Origin: Streptomyces cadmiisoli
GTDB lineage: Bacteria; Actinomycetota; Actinomycetes; Streptomycetales; Streptomycetaceae
DNA length: 64,000 nucleotides
Assembly: GCF_003261055.1 (NCBI RefSeq)
Contig: NZ_CP030073.1
Coordinates: 3,348,001-3,412,000 of the forward strand
Reading direction: 5' to 3'
Made by a program: the position numbers and the translations under genes. The notes beneath the pieces are model-generated. The model did not search any database. It was not told the DNA's origin and saw only the letters and a list, made by a program, of their open reading frames with translations. Position 1 is the stretch's first letter. The number at the start of each line of letters is the position of its first letter. Positions 15,953 to 24,822 of the stretch are shown piece after piece.

Positions 15953-17359
15953 TCACCGCCAGCGGCCGATCTCGACGTTCTCCAGCACGCCGAGCGCGTC
16001 CGGGACGAGGACCGCGGCCGAGTAGTAGGCCGTCACCAGGTACTTGATGATGGCCTGTTCGTTGATGCCCATGAACCGCACGGACAGACTCGGCTCGATC
16101 TCGTCCGGCAGCCCGGACTGCCGCAGACCGATGACGCCCTGCTCGGCCTCGCCCAGACGCATCGCGATGATGGAGGTCGTACGGGCCTCGGTGACCGGGA
16201 TCTTGTTGCACGGGTAGATGGGGACGCCGCGCCAGGTGGGGATGCGGTTGCCGCCGACGTCGATCGTCTCCGGCACCAGCCCCCGCTTGTTGAGTTCGCG
16301 GCCGAACGCGGCGATCGCACGCGGGTGGGCGAGGAACATCTTGGTGCCGCGGCGCCGGCTGAGCAGCTCGTCCATGTCGTCCGGGCCGGGCACGCCGTCG
16401 TGCGGCTGGATCCGCTGGTCGTACTCGCAGTTGGTCAGCAGGCCGAACTCGCGGTTGTTGACCAGCTCGTGCTCCTGGCGCTCCTTCAGCGCCTCGACGG
16501 TGAGCCGGAGTTGCTGCTCGGTCTGGTTCATCGGCTGGTTGTAGAGGTCGGCGACACGCGAATGGATGCGCAGCACGGTCTGGGCGACGCTCAGTTCGTA
16601 CTCACGGGGGCGGGCCTCGTAGTCCACGAAGGTGTGCGGGATGTCGGGCTCGCCGGAGTGGCCGGCCGCGAGGTCGATCGCCTTCTCGCCGTATTTGTTG
16701 GTGCGCTGCTGCGGGATCGCCCGGAGCTGTTCGAGGTGCTCGCGCAGCGTGTCGGAGCGCTCCGCGATCTGCTCGGCATCCCGCCGGGACAGGACGAGCA
16801 CGGTGCAGGGGGTGATGGCGCGGGCCGTGAACTCCCAGATGGCGTCCGGGTCGAGCAGGGCCTGGTCGCCGAGGTAGGCGCCGTCGGCGAGGACCCCGAG
16901 GCTCTCGTCGCTGCCGTACGGGCCGGTGCCGATCTTCTCCACCCTGCCGTGCGCCAGCAGATAGACCTCGTCCGCCTGGTTGCCGAAGTCGGCGATCACC
17001 TCACCCGCGGCGATCTCGCGCTGCTCGCAGCGCTGGGCCAGTTCGGCCAGAACCTCCTCGTCCTCGTACGACCGCAGCGCCGGCAGCTCGCCCAGCTCCG
17101 CGGGGATGACCTCGACCCGGTCGCCGGTCTTCACGAAGGTGATGCGTCCGTCGCCCACCGCGTAACTGAGCCGCCGGTTCACGCGGTACGTGCCGCCCTG
17201 GACGTCCGTCCACGGCAGCATGCGCAGCAGCCAGCGTGAGCTGATCTCCTGCATCTGGGGTACGGACTTGGTCGTGGTGGCCAGGTTCCGCGCGGCCGCC
17301 GTGCCGAGGCTCTGCTGCGGCTTGGTCTGCTCCGCACGGACCTCTTCGCCTACCGACAT
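15953..17359 (-). CDS. Family 2B encapsulin shell protein with cNMP-binding domain
   Basis: 468 aa, ATG 17359. An N-terminal arm ([19 protein letters not shown]) leads into HK97-like shell sequence, which is interrupted at about residues 90-215 by a cyclic-nucleotide-binding domain ([25 protein letters not shown] ... YLGDQALLD). The HK97-like fold then resumes ([61 protein letters not shown]). Older annotations call it Crp/Fnr regulator, but there is no helix-turn-helix. Family 2B shells assemble into nanocompartments and are paired with prenyl-transferring or terpene enzymes, as here. The ligand of the cNMP domain is unknown. Confidence 0.9.
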   Translation of the reverse strand: MSVGEEVRAEQTKPQQSLGTAAARNLATTTKSVPQMQEISSRWLLRMLPWTDVQGGTYRVNRRLSYAVGDGRITFVKTGDRVEVIPAELGELPALRSYEDEEVLAELAQRCEQREIAAGEVIADFGNQADEVYLLAHGRVEKIGTGPYGSDESLGVLADGAYLGDQALLDPDAIWEFTARAITPCTVLVLSRRDAEQIAERSDTLREHLEQLRAIPQQRTNKYGEKAIDLAAGHSGEPDIPHTFVDYEARPREYELSVAQTVLRIHSRVADLYNQPMNQTEQQLRLTVEALKERQEHELVNNREFGLLTNCEYDQRIQPHDGVPGPDDMDELLSRRRGTKMFLAHPRAIAAFGRELNKRGLVPETIDVGGNRIPTWRGVPIYPCNKIPVTEARTTSIIAMRLGEAEQGVIGLRQSGLPDEIEPSLSVRFMGINEQAIIKYLVTAYYSAAVLVPDALGVLENVEIGRWR

Positions 17360-17627
17360 AAGGAATTGCCCTCCCGGTCATGCCCTGGCCGCCTGTGCGC
17401 CGGGCACCGATCTCCGCGAGCAAAGCCTTCCATCACGCACAGTGCTGGTGCTATTACCCGAAAGAGCGGGAATGGATCAGGAGCCGTTGGGCACGAACGC
17501 GGTTTTCGTCCAGTGGTGCGCGGCGCCCGCGCGCCTGACCGATTCGGCTCGCACGCTGCGCGAACCAGTGTCCCCGGCGATCCGGCCCCCCGGGCGGGTG
17601 CCGCCACGCCCGGGCGACAATGGCCGG

Positions 17628-18614
17628 GTGACCGGCCCCGACGCCCCCGCCCCAGGCCTCCTGCGCCCGCTGCTGCCCTCGCCCGTGCAGGAAGTGCGGG
17701 ACGACCGGTTCACCCGGCGCGGCGTGCGGCTGCTGCTCAAGCGCGACGATCTGATCCACCCGGACCTCATCGGCAACAAGTGGCGCAAGCTCGTGCCCAA
17801 CCTGACCGAGGCGGCGGGCCGGCCGGTCCTCACCTTCGGCGGCGCCTACTCCAACCATCTGCGCGCCACCGCCGCCGCGGGCCGCCTCCTCGGGCTGACC
17901 ACCGTCGGCGTGGTCCGCGGCCAGGAGCTGTCCGGCCGCCCCCTCAACCCGTCCCTGGCCCGCTGCGCCGCCGACGGCATGCGCCTGCACTTCGTCGACA
18001 GGTCGACCTATCGCCGCAAGACGGACCCGGAGACCCTCGCCGCCGTCCTGCGCGCGGCCGGCGCCGAGGACGCGTACGTCGTCCCGGAGGGCGGCAGCAA
18101 CTCCCTCGCCGTACACGGGTGCCGCGCGCTCGGCGAGGAGCTGCACGGCCGGGCGGCCGTCGTCGCCCTCGCCTGCGGTACCGGAGGCACCCTGGCGGGG
18201 CTCGCGGCGGGGCTGACCCCCGTACAGCGCGTGCTGGGCTTCCCGGTCCTCAGGGGCGGCTTCCTGACCGCCGACATACGCGCCCTCCAGGAGCAGGCCT
18301 TCGGCGGGCCGCGCGGCGAATGGCGCCTCGACGACCGCTTCCACTTCGGCGGCTACGCCCGTACCTCCCCCGACCTCGACGCCTTCGCCGCGGACTTCGA
18401 GACGCGTCACGGACTGCCCGTCGAACGCCTCTACGTCGCCAAGATGCTGTTCGGCCTGCTGGCCCTCGCGCAGGAGGGCGCGTTCGCGCGCGGGACGGCC
18501 GTGGCCGCGGTGATCACCGGCCGGCCCTTCCCCGAACGTGCCGGGGACGGGCCGCACACGACGGACCGGACGTCGGTCGACTCCCCGGAGGGGCCGTCCG
18601 GCCACGCACCCTAG
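17628..18614 (+). CDS. PLP-dependent deaminase/desulfhydrase (ACC deaminase/D-cysteine desulfhydrase family)
   Basis: 328 aa from GTG 17628; the upstream frame is open, so the start is a best guess. Fold-type II PLP enzyme: LKRDDLIHPDLIGNKWRKL contains the Schiff-base-type lysine (Lys51), FGGAYSNHLRATAAAG binds substrate and ACGTGGTLAGLAAGL the cofactor phosphate. The family cleaves 1-aminocyclopropane-1-carboxylate or D-cysteine; most actinobacterial members behave like desulfhydrases. Its TAG stop is shared palindromically (CTAG) with the convergent antiporter gene. Confidence 0.85.
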   Translation: MTGPDAPAPGLLRPLLPSPVQEVRDDRFTRRGVRLLLKRDDLIHPDLIGNKWRKLVPNLTEAAGRPVLTFGGAYSNHLRATAAAGRLLGLTTVGVVRGQELSGRPLNPSLARCAADGMRLHFVDRSTYRRKTDPETLAAVLRAAGAEDAYVVPEGGSNSLAVHGCRALGEELHGRAAVVALACGTGGTLAGLAAGLTPVQRVLGFPVLRGGFLTADIRALQEQAFGGPRGEWRLDDRFHFGGYARTSPDLDAFAADFETRHGLPVERLYVAKMLFGLLALAQEGAFARGTAVAAVITGRPFPERAGDGPHTTDRTSVDSPEGPSGHAP

Positions 18615-20206
18615 GTCGTCTCCCGGTACGCCGCCGCCTCCTCCAGGTCCAGTCTGCGCAGCAGGGTGCGGAACATCTCGTCGTCGATGTAGCGGCCGTC
18701 GCGCAGGCGCCGGAACATGTCGCGTTCGGCGCCGATCATCTCCCGGGCCAGTCGGCGGTAGGTGTCGTCGGCGCTCTCACCGGTGATGGGGTTGGGCTGG
18801 CCGAGGCGCTCCCAGACGGAGTTGCGGCGGCGTTCGAGGACCGAGCGCAGGCGGTCGGCGAGCGGATCGGGCAGGGCGTTCCGCTCGTCGGTCAGGAGTT
18901 CCTGCAGACGGCGCTCCGCGGCCCGGGACGCCTGCGCCTGGGCGTTCGCCTCGGCGAGCGTCTGGGTCTGGAGGTCGGGGCGCGGCAGCTTGAGCACCCC
19001 GATCAGCGGGGGCAGGGTCAGCCCCTGCAGCACCAGGGTGCCGATGACCGTCGTGAAGGTCAGGAAGAGGATCAGGTTGCGGCCGGGGAAGGGCTCGCCG
19101 CCGTGCACGGTCGCCGGGATCGAGAAGGCGATGGCGAGCGAGACCACGCCCCGCATCCCGGCCCAGGAGATGATGAACGTGCCCTTCCAGCCGGGGTTCG
19201 TCTCCCGTGCCCGGATGCGCGCCGACAGCACGCGCGGCAGGAACGTCGCCGGGTACACCCACACGAACCGGGTCACGACGACGACCAGGAAGAGGGCGAT
19301 CGCGTACCAGGCGGCGTCCATGCCCTCGTACTCCCCGAGCCCCCTGAGCACCACCGGCAGTTGCAGTCCGATGAGCGCGAAGACCGACGACTCCAGGACG
19401 AAGGCGACCATCCGCCACACCGCCTCCTCCTGGAGCCGGGTGGCGAAGTCGACCTCCCAGGCCCGATGCCCGAGATAGAGGGCGACCACGACGACCGCGA
19501 GGACACCGGAGGCGTGCACCTGCTCGGCGACGGCGTACGCGACGAACGGGATCAGCAGGGAGAGGGTGTTCTGGAGCAGCGGCTCCTTCAGGCGGGTGCG
19601 CAGCCAGTGGATCGGCACCATGAGGATCAGTCCGACACCGACACCGCCGATCGCGGCGAGCAGGAACTCGCCGATCCCGCCCATCCAGGTCGCGCCCTCG
19701 CCGACGGCGGCGGCGATCGCCACGCGGTAGGCGGTGATCGCGGTGGCGTCGTTCACCAGGGACTCGCCCTGGAGGATCGTGGTGATCCGGGACGGCAGGC
19801 CCACCCGGCGGGCGATCGCCGTGGCCGCCACCGCGTCCGGCGGCGCCACCACCGCGCCCAGCACCAGGGCCGCCGTCAGCGGCAGACCCGGCACGATCAT
19901 GTACGCGGCCCAGCCCACGACGAAGGTCGCGAACAGCACGTATCCCACCGACAGCAGAGCGACGGGCCGCATCTGCGCCCGCAGGTCGAGGTAGGAGCTG
20001 TCGATGGCCGCGGTGTGCAGCAGGGGCGGCAGCAGCAAGGGCAGGACGATGTGCGGGTCCAGGGTGTACTCGGGCACCCCCGGCACATAGGAAACGATCA
20101 GTCCCGCCGCCACCAGCACCAGTGGCGCCGGCACGGGAGTGCGTCTCCCGGCCGCCGCGACCGCGGCGCTGCCCGCGATCAGGAGCAGCAGTGGCATCAC
20201 GTCCAT
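18611..20206 (-). CDS. Na+/H+ antiporter, CPA1 family
   Basis: 531 aa. About 12 membrane helices up to residue ~410 (first hydrophobic segment at residues 3-17), with the CPA1 signature VVAPPDAVAATAIARRVGLP (the acidic ion-binding region) and ESLVNDATAITAYR. The C-terminal ~120 residues are cytoplasmic and helical (EANAQAQASRAAERRLQELL), probably regulatory. It exchanges Na+ or K+ for protons across the cell membrane. Monocistronic, convergent with the PLP enzyme, 4-bp tail overlap. Confidence 0.92.
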   Translation of the reverse strand: MDVMPLLLLIAGSAAVAAAGRRTPVPAPLVLVAAGLIVSYVPGVPEYTLDPHIVLPLLLPPLLHTAAIDSSYLDLRAQMRPVALLSVGYVLFATFVVGWAAYMIVPGLPLTAALVLGAVVAPPDAVAATAIARRVGLPSRITTILQGESLVNDATAITAYRVAIAAAVGEGATWMGGIGEFLLAAIGGVGVGLILMVPIHWLRTRLKEPLLQNTLSLLIPFVAYAVAEQVHASGVLAVVVVALYLGHRAWEVDFATRLQEEAVWRMVAFVLESSVFALIGLQLPVVLRGLGEYEGMDAAWYAIALFLVVVVTRFVWVYPATFLPRVLSARIRARETNPGWKGTFIISWAGMRGVVSLAIAFSIPATVHGGEPFPGRNLILFLTFTTVIGTLVLQGLTLPPLIGVLKLPRPDLQTQTLAEANAQAQASRAAERRLQELLTDERNALPDPLADRLRSVLERRRNSVWERLGQPNPITGESADDTYRRLAREMIGAERDMFRRLRDGRYIDDEMFRTLLRRLDLEEAAAYRETT

Positions 20207-20267
20207 CGAACTCGCCCGCCCTCATTTTCCGCGCGGTCTTCCGCACGCCCGTCGTAACCTGGCAATC

Positions 20268-20528
20268 ATGAAACAGTGCACGCACGCCGACGCGCTGCCG
20301 CACCCGGAACCGGGTGCCGTCACGGAGACCTGCCCGCAATGCCTGGCGGAGGGAGTGCACCCGGTGCAGTTGCGGCTGTGCCTCACCTGCGGTCACGTCG
20401 GTTGCTGCGATTCATCCCCGGGCCGGCACGCCACGGAGCACCACGAGCAGTCCGGCCACCCCTTGATGCGGACCCTGGAACCCGGCGAGAGCTGGCGCTG
20501 GTGCTTCGTCGACCATGTCCTCGCCTGA
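20268..20528 (+). CDS. UBP-type zinc-finger protein
   Basis: 86 aa, ATG 20268. Cysteines and histidines are spaced as in ubiquitin-carboxyl-hydrolase-type zinc fingers (CPQC ... LRLCLTCGHVGCCDSSPGRHATEHHEQSGHPLM), covering nearly the whole protein. Bacterial stand-alone UBP fingers are common in actinobacteria but of unknown role; there is no ubiquitin here, although these genomes have Pup. Divergent from the antiporter gene. Confidence 0.85.
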   Translation: MKQCTHADALPHPEPGAVTETCPQCLAEGVHPVQLRLCLTCGHVGCCDSSPGRHATEHHEQSGHPLMRTLEPGESWRWCFVDHVLA

Positions 20529-20655
20529 GGGCCGGCGGCGACGCGAAGCGGACGGTTCGACCGTCTGACGTCTGGGTACGTCAACCCGGCGCGCGCTGTT
20601 CCCAATTGGGGCCGCCCGCCCTCTAGCCACTGTGCGTATTCATGTGTTTACTATG

Positions 20656-20714
20656 AGTGACAGCAAGGGGCGGGGTCCCGGGGACAGGACGGTTGCGAGC
20701 GCGGTAGCGTCACC
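20656..20714. promoter_or_regulatory. sigH operon upstream region, possible BldD half-sites
   Basis: BldD binds the developmental sigH promoter in S. coelicolor. AGTGA (20656-20660) and TCACC (20710-20714) match BldD half-sites but are far apart. A TACTAT hexamer at 20649-20654 could be a -10. Weak assignment. Confidence 0.3.
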
Positions 20715-20788
20715 GCTGAAGCACACATCGCGTCATCCCGAGGGAAGACCCTCGGCCCCGTAAAGCTTGTACCACCTTGGAGGTGAGG

Positions 20789-21202
20789 GTGTCCCAGATC
20801 GCAGGCGAGCCCGCGACCCAGGACTTCGTGGAAGTCCGGCTGCCGGCTGCGGGTGCCTACCTGTCGGTGCTGCGGACGGCCACGGCCGGCCTCGCGGCCC
20901 GTTTGGACTTCACCCTCGACGAGATCGAGGACCTGCGCATCGCGGTCGACGAGGCCTGCGCGATCCTGCTCCAGCAGGCCGTGCCCGGCTCGGTGCTCAG
21001 CTGCGTCTTCCGGCTCGTCGACGACTCGCTGGAGGTCACCGTCTCGGCGCCGACCACGGACGGTCACGCCCCCTCACGGGACACCTTCGCCTGGACCGTC
21101 CTGTCCGCCCTCGCGGGCAAGGTCTCCTCCGCCGTGGACGACGACAAAACCGTTTCGATCAGCCTCTACAAACAGCGCGGCGCGGGACCCGGGCCGGCGT
21201 GA
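20789..21202 (+). CDS. prsH: Anti-sigma factor of SigH (RsbW-like kinase fold)
   Basis: 137 aa from GTG 20789, with GGAGGTGAGG immediately upstream. GHKL/HATPase_c fold: EIEDLRIAVDEACAILLQ is the N-box helix, and SAPTTDG with the later strand VSISLYKQRG completes the domain. The RsbW/SpoIIAB family binds SigB-type sigma factors and is released by anti-anti-sigma partners. The GTGA overlap with sigH shows operon coupling. In S. coelicolor the orthologue (PrsH/UshX) antagonises SigH. Confidence 0.92.
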   Translation: MSQIAGEPATQDFVEVRLPAAGAYLSVLRTATAGLAARLDFTLDEIEDLRIAVDEACAILLQQAVPGSVLSCVFRLVDDSLEVTVSAPTTDGHAPSRDTFAWTVLSALAGKVSSAVDDDKTVSISLYKQRGAGPGPA

Positions 21203-22401
21203 GGAACGGGGACGGGCCGGTGCGGGACGAAGATCGCGGCACACGGGAGCAGCCGGCCGAGGACGGGGGTCCCGACGGTTCCCGCCGCATGGCGGACGGC
21301 ATCGACAGCATCCCCGAGCAGGCCCGGCCGCATCCGGAGGACGAATCCGACGACACGGCGGAGGCCGGCTTCCCGGACGACGGGCAGCGAGAGCAGGAAG
21401 GTGCCGTGCAGAGCGCGCCTCTGGAACGGCGGATCGGGGTGTCCCCTGCCCCTGGGGCTCCCCCCGCTCGAGCGAAGTCGAGAGCGGGGGAGGAGACGAG
21501 GGCTCGGGGAAGGGCGACGGGCGGGACGATGAGCGAGCACGAGCGATACTCCGAGCATGACGCGCCGGCCGCACGGGCCACGCAGGCCGCACCGGCCGCG
21601 CAGGCGACACAGGCCACGCCGGTCACGCATGCGACGCAGCACAATCCGCAGGACCGCAGCGGAGCGCGCGCCATGTTCATCGAGCTGCGCAAGCTGAAGG
21701 AGGGCAGCGCGGAGTACGCGGAGCTGCGCAACCAGCTGGTGCGTATGCATCTGCCGCTCGTCGAGCACCTCGCCCGCCGCTTCCGCAACCGGGGCGAGCC
21801 GCTGGACGACCTCACCCAGGTCGCCACCATCGGCCTGATCAAGTCGGTCGACCGCTTCGACCCGGAGCGCGGCGTCGAGTTCTCGACGTACGCGACCCCG
21901 ACGGTCGTCGGCGAGATCAAGCGGCACTTCCGCGACAAGGGCTGGGCGGTGCGCGTCCCGCGCCGGCTCCAGGAGCTGCGGCTGTCGCTGACCACCGCGA
22001 CCGCCGAGCTCTCACAGCTGCACGGCCGCTCCCCCACCGTCCACGAACTCGCCGAGAAGCTGGCCATCTCGGAGGAGGAGGTCCTGGAGGGCCTGGAGTC
22101 CGCCAACGCGTACTCCACGCTGTCCCTGGACGTCCCCGACACGGACGACGAGTCGCCCGCCGTCGCCGACACACTCGGCGCGGAGGACGAGGCGCTGGAG
22201 GGCGTGGAGTACCGGGAGTCGCTCAAGCCGCTCCTGGAGGACCTCCCGCCGCGCGAGAAGCGGATCCTGCTGCTGCGGTTCTTCGGCAACATGACGCAGT
22301 CGCAGATCGCTCAGGAGGTCGGCATCTCGCAGATGCATGTCTCGCGGCTGCTGGCTCGGACACTGGCCCAGCTGCGGGAGAAGCTCCTCGTCGAGGAGTA
22401 G
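21199..22401 (+). CDS. sigH: Stress/developmental sigma factor SigH (SigB/SigF family) with long N-terminal extension
   Basis: 400 aa from the coupled GTG at 21199. The sigma core begins near residue 155: sigma2 (PLVEHLARRFRNRGEPLDDLTQVATIGLIKSVDRFD), sigma3 and sigma4 (MTQSQIAQEVGISQMHVSRLL). An internal ATG at 21529 (MSEHERYSEHD) would give a 290-aa form; S. coelicolor SigH is known in several sizes. The ~110-residue extension is acidic and partly encoded by a palindromic GC-rich element at 21461-21490. It directs osmotic-stress and septation genes and is held by PrsH encoded just upstream. Confidence 0.93.
   Translation: MRNGDGPVRDEDRGTREQPAEDGGPDGSRRMADGIDSIPEQARPHPEDESDDTAEAGFPDDGQREQEGAVQSAPLERRIGVSPAPGAPPARAKSRAGEETRARGRATGGTMSEHERYSEHDAPAARATQAAPAAQATQATPVTHATQHNPQDRSGARAMFIELRKLKEGSAEYAELRNQLVRMHLPLVEHLARRFRNRGEPLDDLTQVATIGLIKSVDRFDPERGVEFSTYATPTVVGEIKRHFRDKGWAVRVPRRLQELRLSLTTATAELSQLHGRSPTVHELAEKLAISEEEVLEGLESANAYSTLSLDVPDTDDESPAVADTLGAEDEALEGVEYRESLKPLLEDLPPREKRILLLRFFGNMTQSQIAQEVGISQMHVSRLLARTLAQLREKLLVEE
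21461..21490. repeat. REP-like palindrome inside the sigH coding region
   Basis: CCCCCGCTC (21461-21469) pairs with GAGCGGGGG (21482-21490) around GAGCGAAGTCGA. It resembles the palindromic repeat common in Streptomyces intergenic DNA, here read in frame within the N-terminal extension of SigH. Confidence 0.6.
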
Positions 22402-22404
22402 CGG

Positions 22405-22857
22405 CTAGCTCTGGTCCTGCGCGTTGCCGGGCCCTCGGATCCCGAGGGCCCGGGTCGTCTCGGCGTTGACCAGCAGCACGAGCGCCGTGACGGCGACGAC
22501 GGCCAGCACGATGCCCCCGGGGATGGCCATGCTGTCGGCCTGGAGCAGGTTGTAGGCCACGGGCAGCGCGATGATCTGGGTGATGAGGGCCGGGCCGCGG
22601 CTCCAGCTGCGCCGGCCGAGCAGTCCCCGCGCCGCCAGCAGCGGCAGCAGGGCGAGCACGACCAGCGTGATGCCCCCGGTCACGGCCTGCTGCCGGTCGT
22701 CCGGGTGCCCGGTCAGCCCCAGCACCCCGATCCAGACGCCGCCGACCACCAGCGCGAGCCCCTCCAGCGCGGTGAGCGCCGCGGCTGCGGTCAGCCGGAC
22801 GGGACGGGGGCCCGCCTCTTCGGCGGCTTCTGACGCGGGGTTCTGCTGAGAGCTCAC
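22405..22857 (-). CDS. Integral membrane protein, function unknown
   Basis: 150 aa from GTG 22857. Four hydrophobic segments (about 29-50, 65-85, 94-110 and 113-135). The N-terminus is hydrophilic and the C-terminus short and polar. No recognised domain. It converges tail-to-tail with sigH (3 bp between stops), so transcripts probably run into one another. Confidence 0.7.
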   Translation of the reverse strand: MSSQQNPASEAAEEAGPRPVRLTAAAALTALEGLALVVGGVWIGVLGLTGHPDDRQQAVTGGITLVVLALLPLLAARGLLGRRSWSRGPALITQIIALPVAYNLLQADSMAIPGGIVLAVVAVTALVLLVNAETTRALGIRGPGNAQDQS

Positions 22858-23166
22858 CCCTGAAGGGTAGCCCCGACCGCACGGCCCCCTGCGTCGAGGC
22901 CGGGCGCGCGCGGATCCGGCGGCCCCTCCCCCGCGGGCCGTGCGTACCGCGCCGGAGCGACGGCGGGACAGGAGCACCCGGGGCCGGTCCGGGTGTTCTC
23001 GAAAGGGTGACCCGCGCGCCCGCCCGCGCCCCTCGACGGCCCGGCACCGCAAGGCACGAGGGGCAGGAGACGGCGGGGGCGCCCGTGTCCAGACTCACGC
23101 CTCGATCTCCGGCTGATCTCCCATCCGGTCTGGGCCAGGTACCCCCCAGTAGGTACCCTGCCAGTC
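22858..23166. other. Divergent intergenic region, membrane protein / lipid kinase
   Basis: 309 bp, GC-rich on the left. Just before the kinase gene, AGGTACCC occurs twice (in 23137-23160), forming two GGTACC palindromes. No gene seen. Confidence 0.45.
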
Positions 23167-24135
23167 ATGCGTGCACTTCTCGTGGTCAATCCGGCGGCAA
23201 CCACCACAAGCGCACGTACGCGCGATGTCCTCATCCACGCCCTCGCCAGTGAGATGAAGCTGGAGGCGGTCACCACCGAGTACCGCGGGCACGCGCGCGA
23301 TCTGGGCCGGCAGGCCGCGGAGAGCGACGACATAGACATGGTCGTGGCGCTCGGCGGCGACGGCACGGTCAACGAGGTCGTCAACGGCCTCCTGCACGCC
23401 GGGCCCGACCCGGAGCGCCTGCCCGGCCTCGCCGTGGTCCCCGGCGGCTCCACCAATGTCTTCGCCCGCGCCCTCGGCCTGCCCAACGACGCCGTGGAGG
23501 CGACCGGCGCGCTGCTGGACGCCCTGCGCGAGGGCAGCGAGCGGACCGTCGGTCTGGGGCTGACCTCGGGCACACCGGGCACCGAGGACGAGGCCGTGCC
23601 GTCCCGCTGGTTCACCTTCAACTCCGGACTCGGCTTCGACGCGGGTGTTGTCGGCCGGGTCGAGCAGCAGCGCGAGCGCGGCAAGAAATCGACGCACGCC
23701 CTCTACGTCCGCCAGGTGCTCCGCCAGCTCATCGGCGAGCCCAGTCGCCGCAACGGCACGATCACTCTGGAACGGGCCGGCGAGGACCCCGTGACTGATC
23801 TGATGGTGTGCATAGCGTCCAACACGGCGCCCTGGACGTTTCTCGGCAATCGCCCGATGTACGCGTCTCCTAAAGCCTCGTTCGACACAGGGCTCGACGT
23901 ATTCGGTCTCAGCCGTTTGTCCACGGCTGCGGTTGCCCGGTATGGGACCCAGTTGCTCACTTCGTCCCCCGAGCGCGGCCCCCGTGGAAAGCACGCATTG
24001 TCCCTGCACGACCTGAGTGAGTTCACCTTGCATTCGAAGGTGCCACTGCCCCTTCAGATGGACGGCGACCATCTGGGACTGCGTACGAGCGTGACGTTCA
24101 CAGGCGTACGCCGTGCACTGCGTGTGATTGTGTGA
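23167..24135 (+). CDS. Diacylglycerol/lipid kinase family protein
   Basis: 322 aa. The DAGK catalytic signature GGDGTVNEV sits at residues 63-71, followed by the glycine-rich VVPGGSTNVFARALG; the C-terminal half is the lipid-binding beta-domain. The length matches bacterial DgkB/YegS-type kinases, which phosphorylate diacylglycerol or related lipids at the membrane. Substrate is inference. Read in the same direction as the following wblE but separated by 317 bp with its own control. Confidence 0.9.
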   Translation: MRALLVVNPAATTTSARTRDVLIHALASEMKLEAVTTEYRGHARDLGRQAAESDDIDMVVALGGDGTVNEVVNGLLHAGPDPERLPGLAVVPGGSTNVFARALGLPNDAVEATGALLDALREGSERTVGLGLTSGTPGTEDEAVPSRWFTFNSGLGFDAGVVGRVEQQRERGKKSTHALYVRQVLRQLIGEPSRRNGTITLERAGEDPVTDLMVCIASNTAPWTFLGNRPMYASPKASFDTGLDVFGLSRLSTAAVARYGTQLLTSSPERGPRGKHALSLHDLSEFTLHSKVPLPLQMDGDHLGLRTSVTFTGVRRALRVIV

Positions 24136-24452
24136 GCAGAAGAGGCTAAAGTCCTTTCACTCGAACGTTTAGGCCAGGATCCACCCCATGGAAGTACGGC
24201 TGTGACCTAGTCGACACCGAGGAATCAAAAAAAACTTTTCGGAAGGGGTTGTATCCGTCGCCGAGGTTTGCGAGTCTCTACATGGCGATCGGGACGGCCC
24301 GCAACACCGGCCTCCACAGATCACCGGAACCCCTCAACACACCACAGGACCACGCCAGGGAACCTGGCGGTCGGCCCTTCACTTGTTGAGGGATTCGTGA
24401 AAGCGTTCACATTCACAAGCAACCTGCACGTAATCAAGGAGAGGTAGCAGCC
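24136..24452 (+). promoter_or_regulatory. wblE upstream region
   Basis: 317 bp without a gene. It contains an A8 tract (24227-24234), GGGGTTGTATCC (24245-24256) as a possible -35 area, and a CRP-like palindrome at 24396-24411 close to the start. The promoter itself is not resolved. Confidence 0.5.
24396..24411 (+). promoter_or_regulatory. CRP-like binding site upstream of wblE
   Basis: CGTGAAAGCGTTCACA matches TGTGA-N6-TCACA at 9 of 10 conserved positions, 41 bp before the wblE ATG. The M. tuberculosis orthologue whiB1 is controlled by a CRP (Rv3676) and cAMP, which supports the assignment. Confidence 0.6.
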
Positions 24453-24710
24453 ATGGACTGGCGTCACAACGCCGTTTGCCGCGAGGAAGACCCCGAGCTC
24501 TTCTTCCCCATCGGCAACACCGGTCCTGCGCTGCTGCAGATCGAGGAAGCCAAGGCCGTCTGCCGTCGCTGCCCCGTCATGGAGCAGTGCCTGCAGTGGG
24601 CGCTCGAGTCCGGTCAGGACTCCGGCGTCTGGGGTGGTCTCAGCGAGGACGAGCGCCGCGCCATGAAGCGCCGCGCCGCCCGCAACCGGGCTCGTCAGGC
24701 CTCCGCCTGA
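24453..24710 (+). CDS. wblE: WhiB-family iron-sulfur regulator WblE
   Basis: 85 aa. Four cluster cysteines at 9, 37, 40 and 46 (CXXC spacing), the G-V-W-G-G turn at 58-62 and a basic C-terminal DNA-contact tail (MKRRAARNRARQ). RBS AAGGAGAGG. Orthologue of mycobacterial WhiB1, a 4Fe-4S, nitric-oxide-sensitive protein that binds the primary sigma factor; probably essential. Followed by a perfect terminator. Confidence 0.95.
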   Translation: MDWRHNAVCREEDPELFFPIGNTGPALLQIEEAKAVCRRCPVMEQCLQWALESGQDSGVWGGLSEDERRAMKRRAARNRARQASA

Positions 24711-24822
24711 CACACCCACCCCGCTGACAGCCTGAGCTTGGCGGCGCGTACAGCGAGTACGCATCTCCCGCCCCCGAGCCGCAGCGCGCAGTACCCCCGA
24801 TGCGCTTGACACAGCAGCAAGC

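Noticed and set aside
15953..17359. Calling the 468-aa protein a Crp/Fnr transcription factor
   Set aside because: The cNMP domain is internal, there is no C-terminal helix-turn-helix, and more than 200 residues of shell-like sequence follow it.
17366..20257. Very long open frame (over 900 codons) running across the PLP enzyme and antisense to the antiporter gene
   Set aside because: It is a shadow frame of GC-rich DNA: composition is arginine/proline/glycine-rich, no domain is visible, and two well-supported genes occupy the region.
24221..24251. SigR-type promoter (GGAAT ... GTT) before wblE
   Set aside because: The spacer is 22 nt instead of 18-19.
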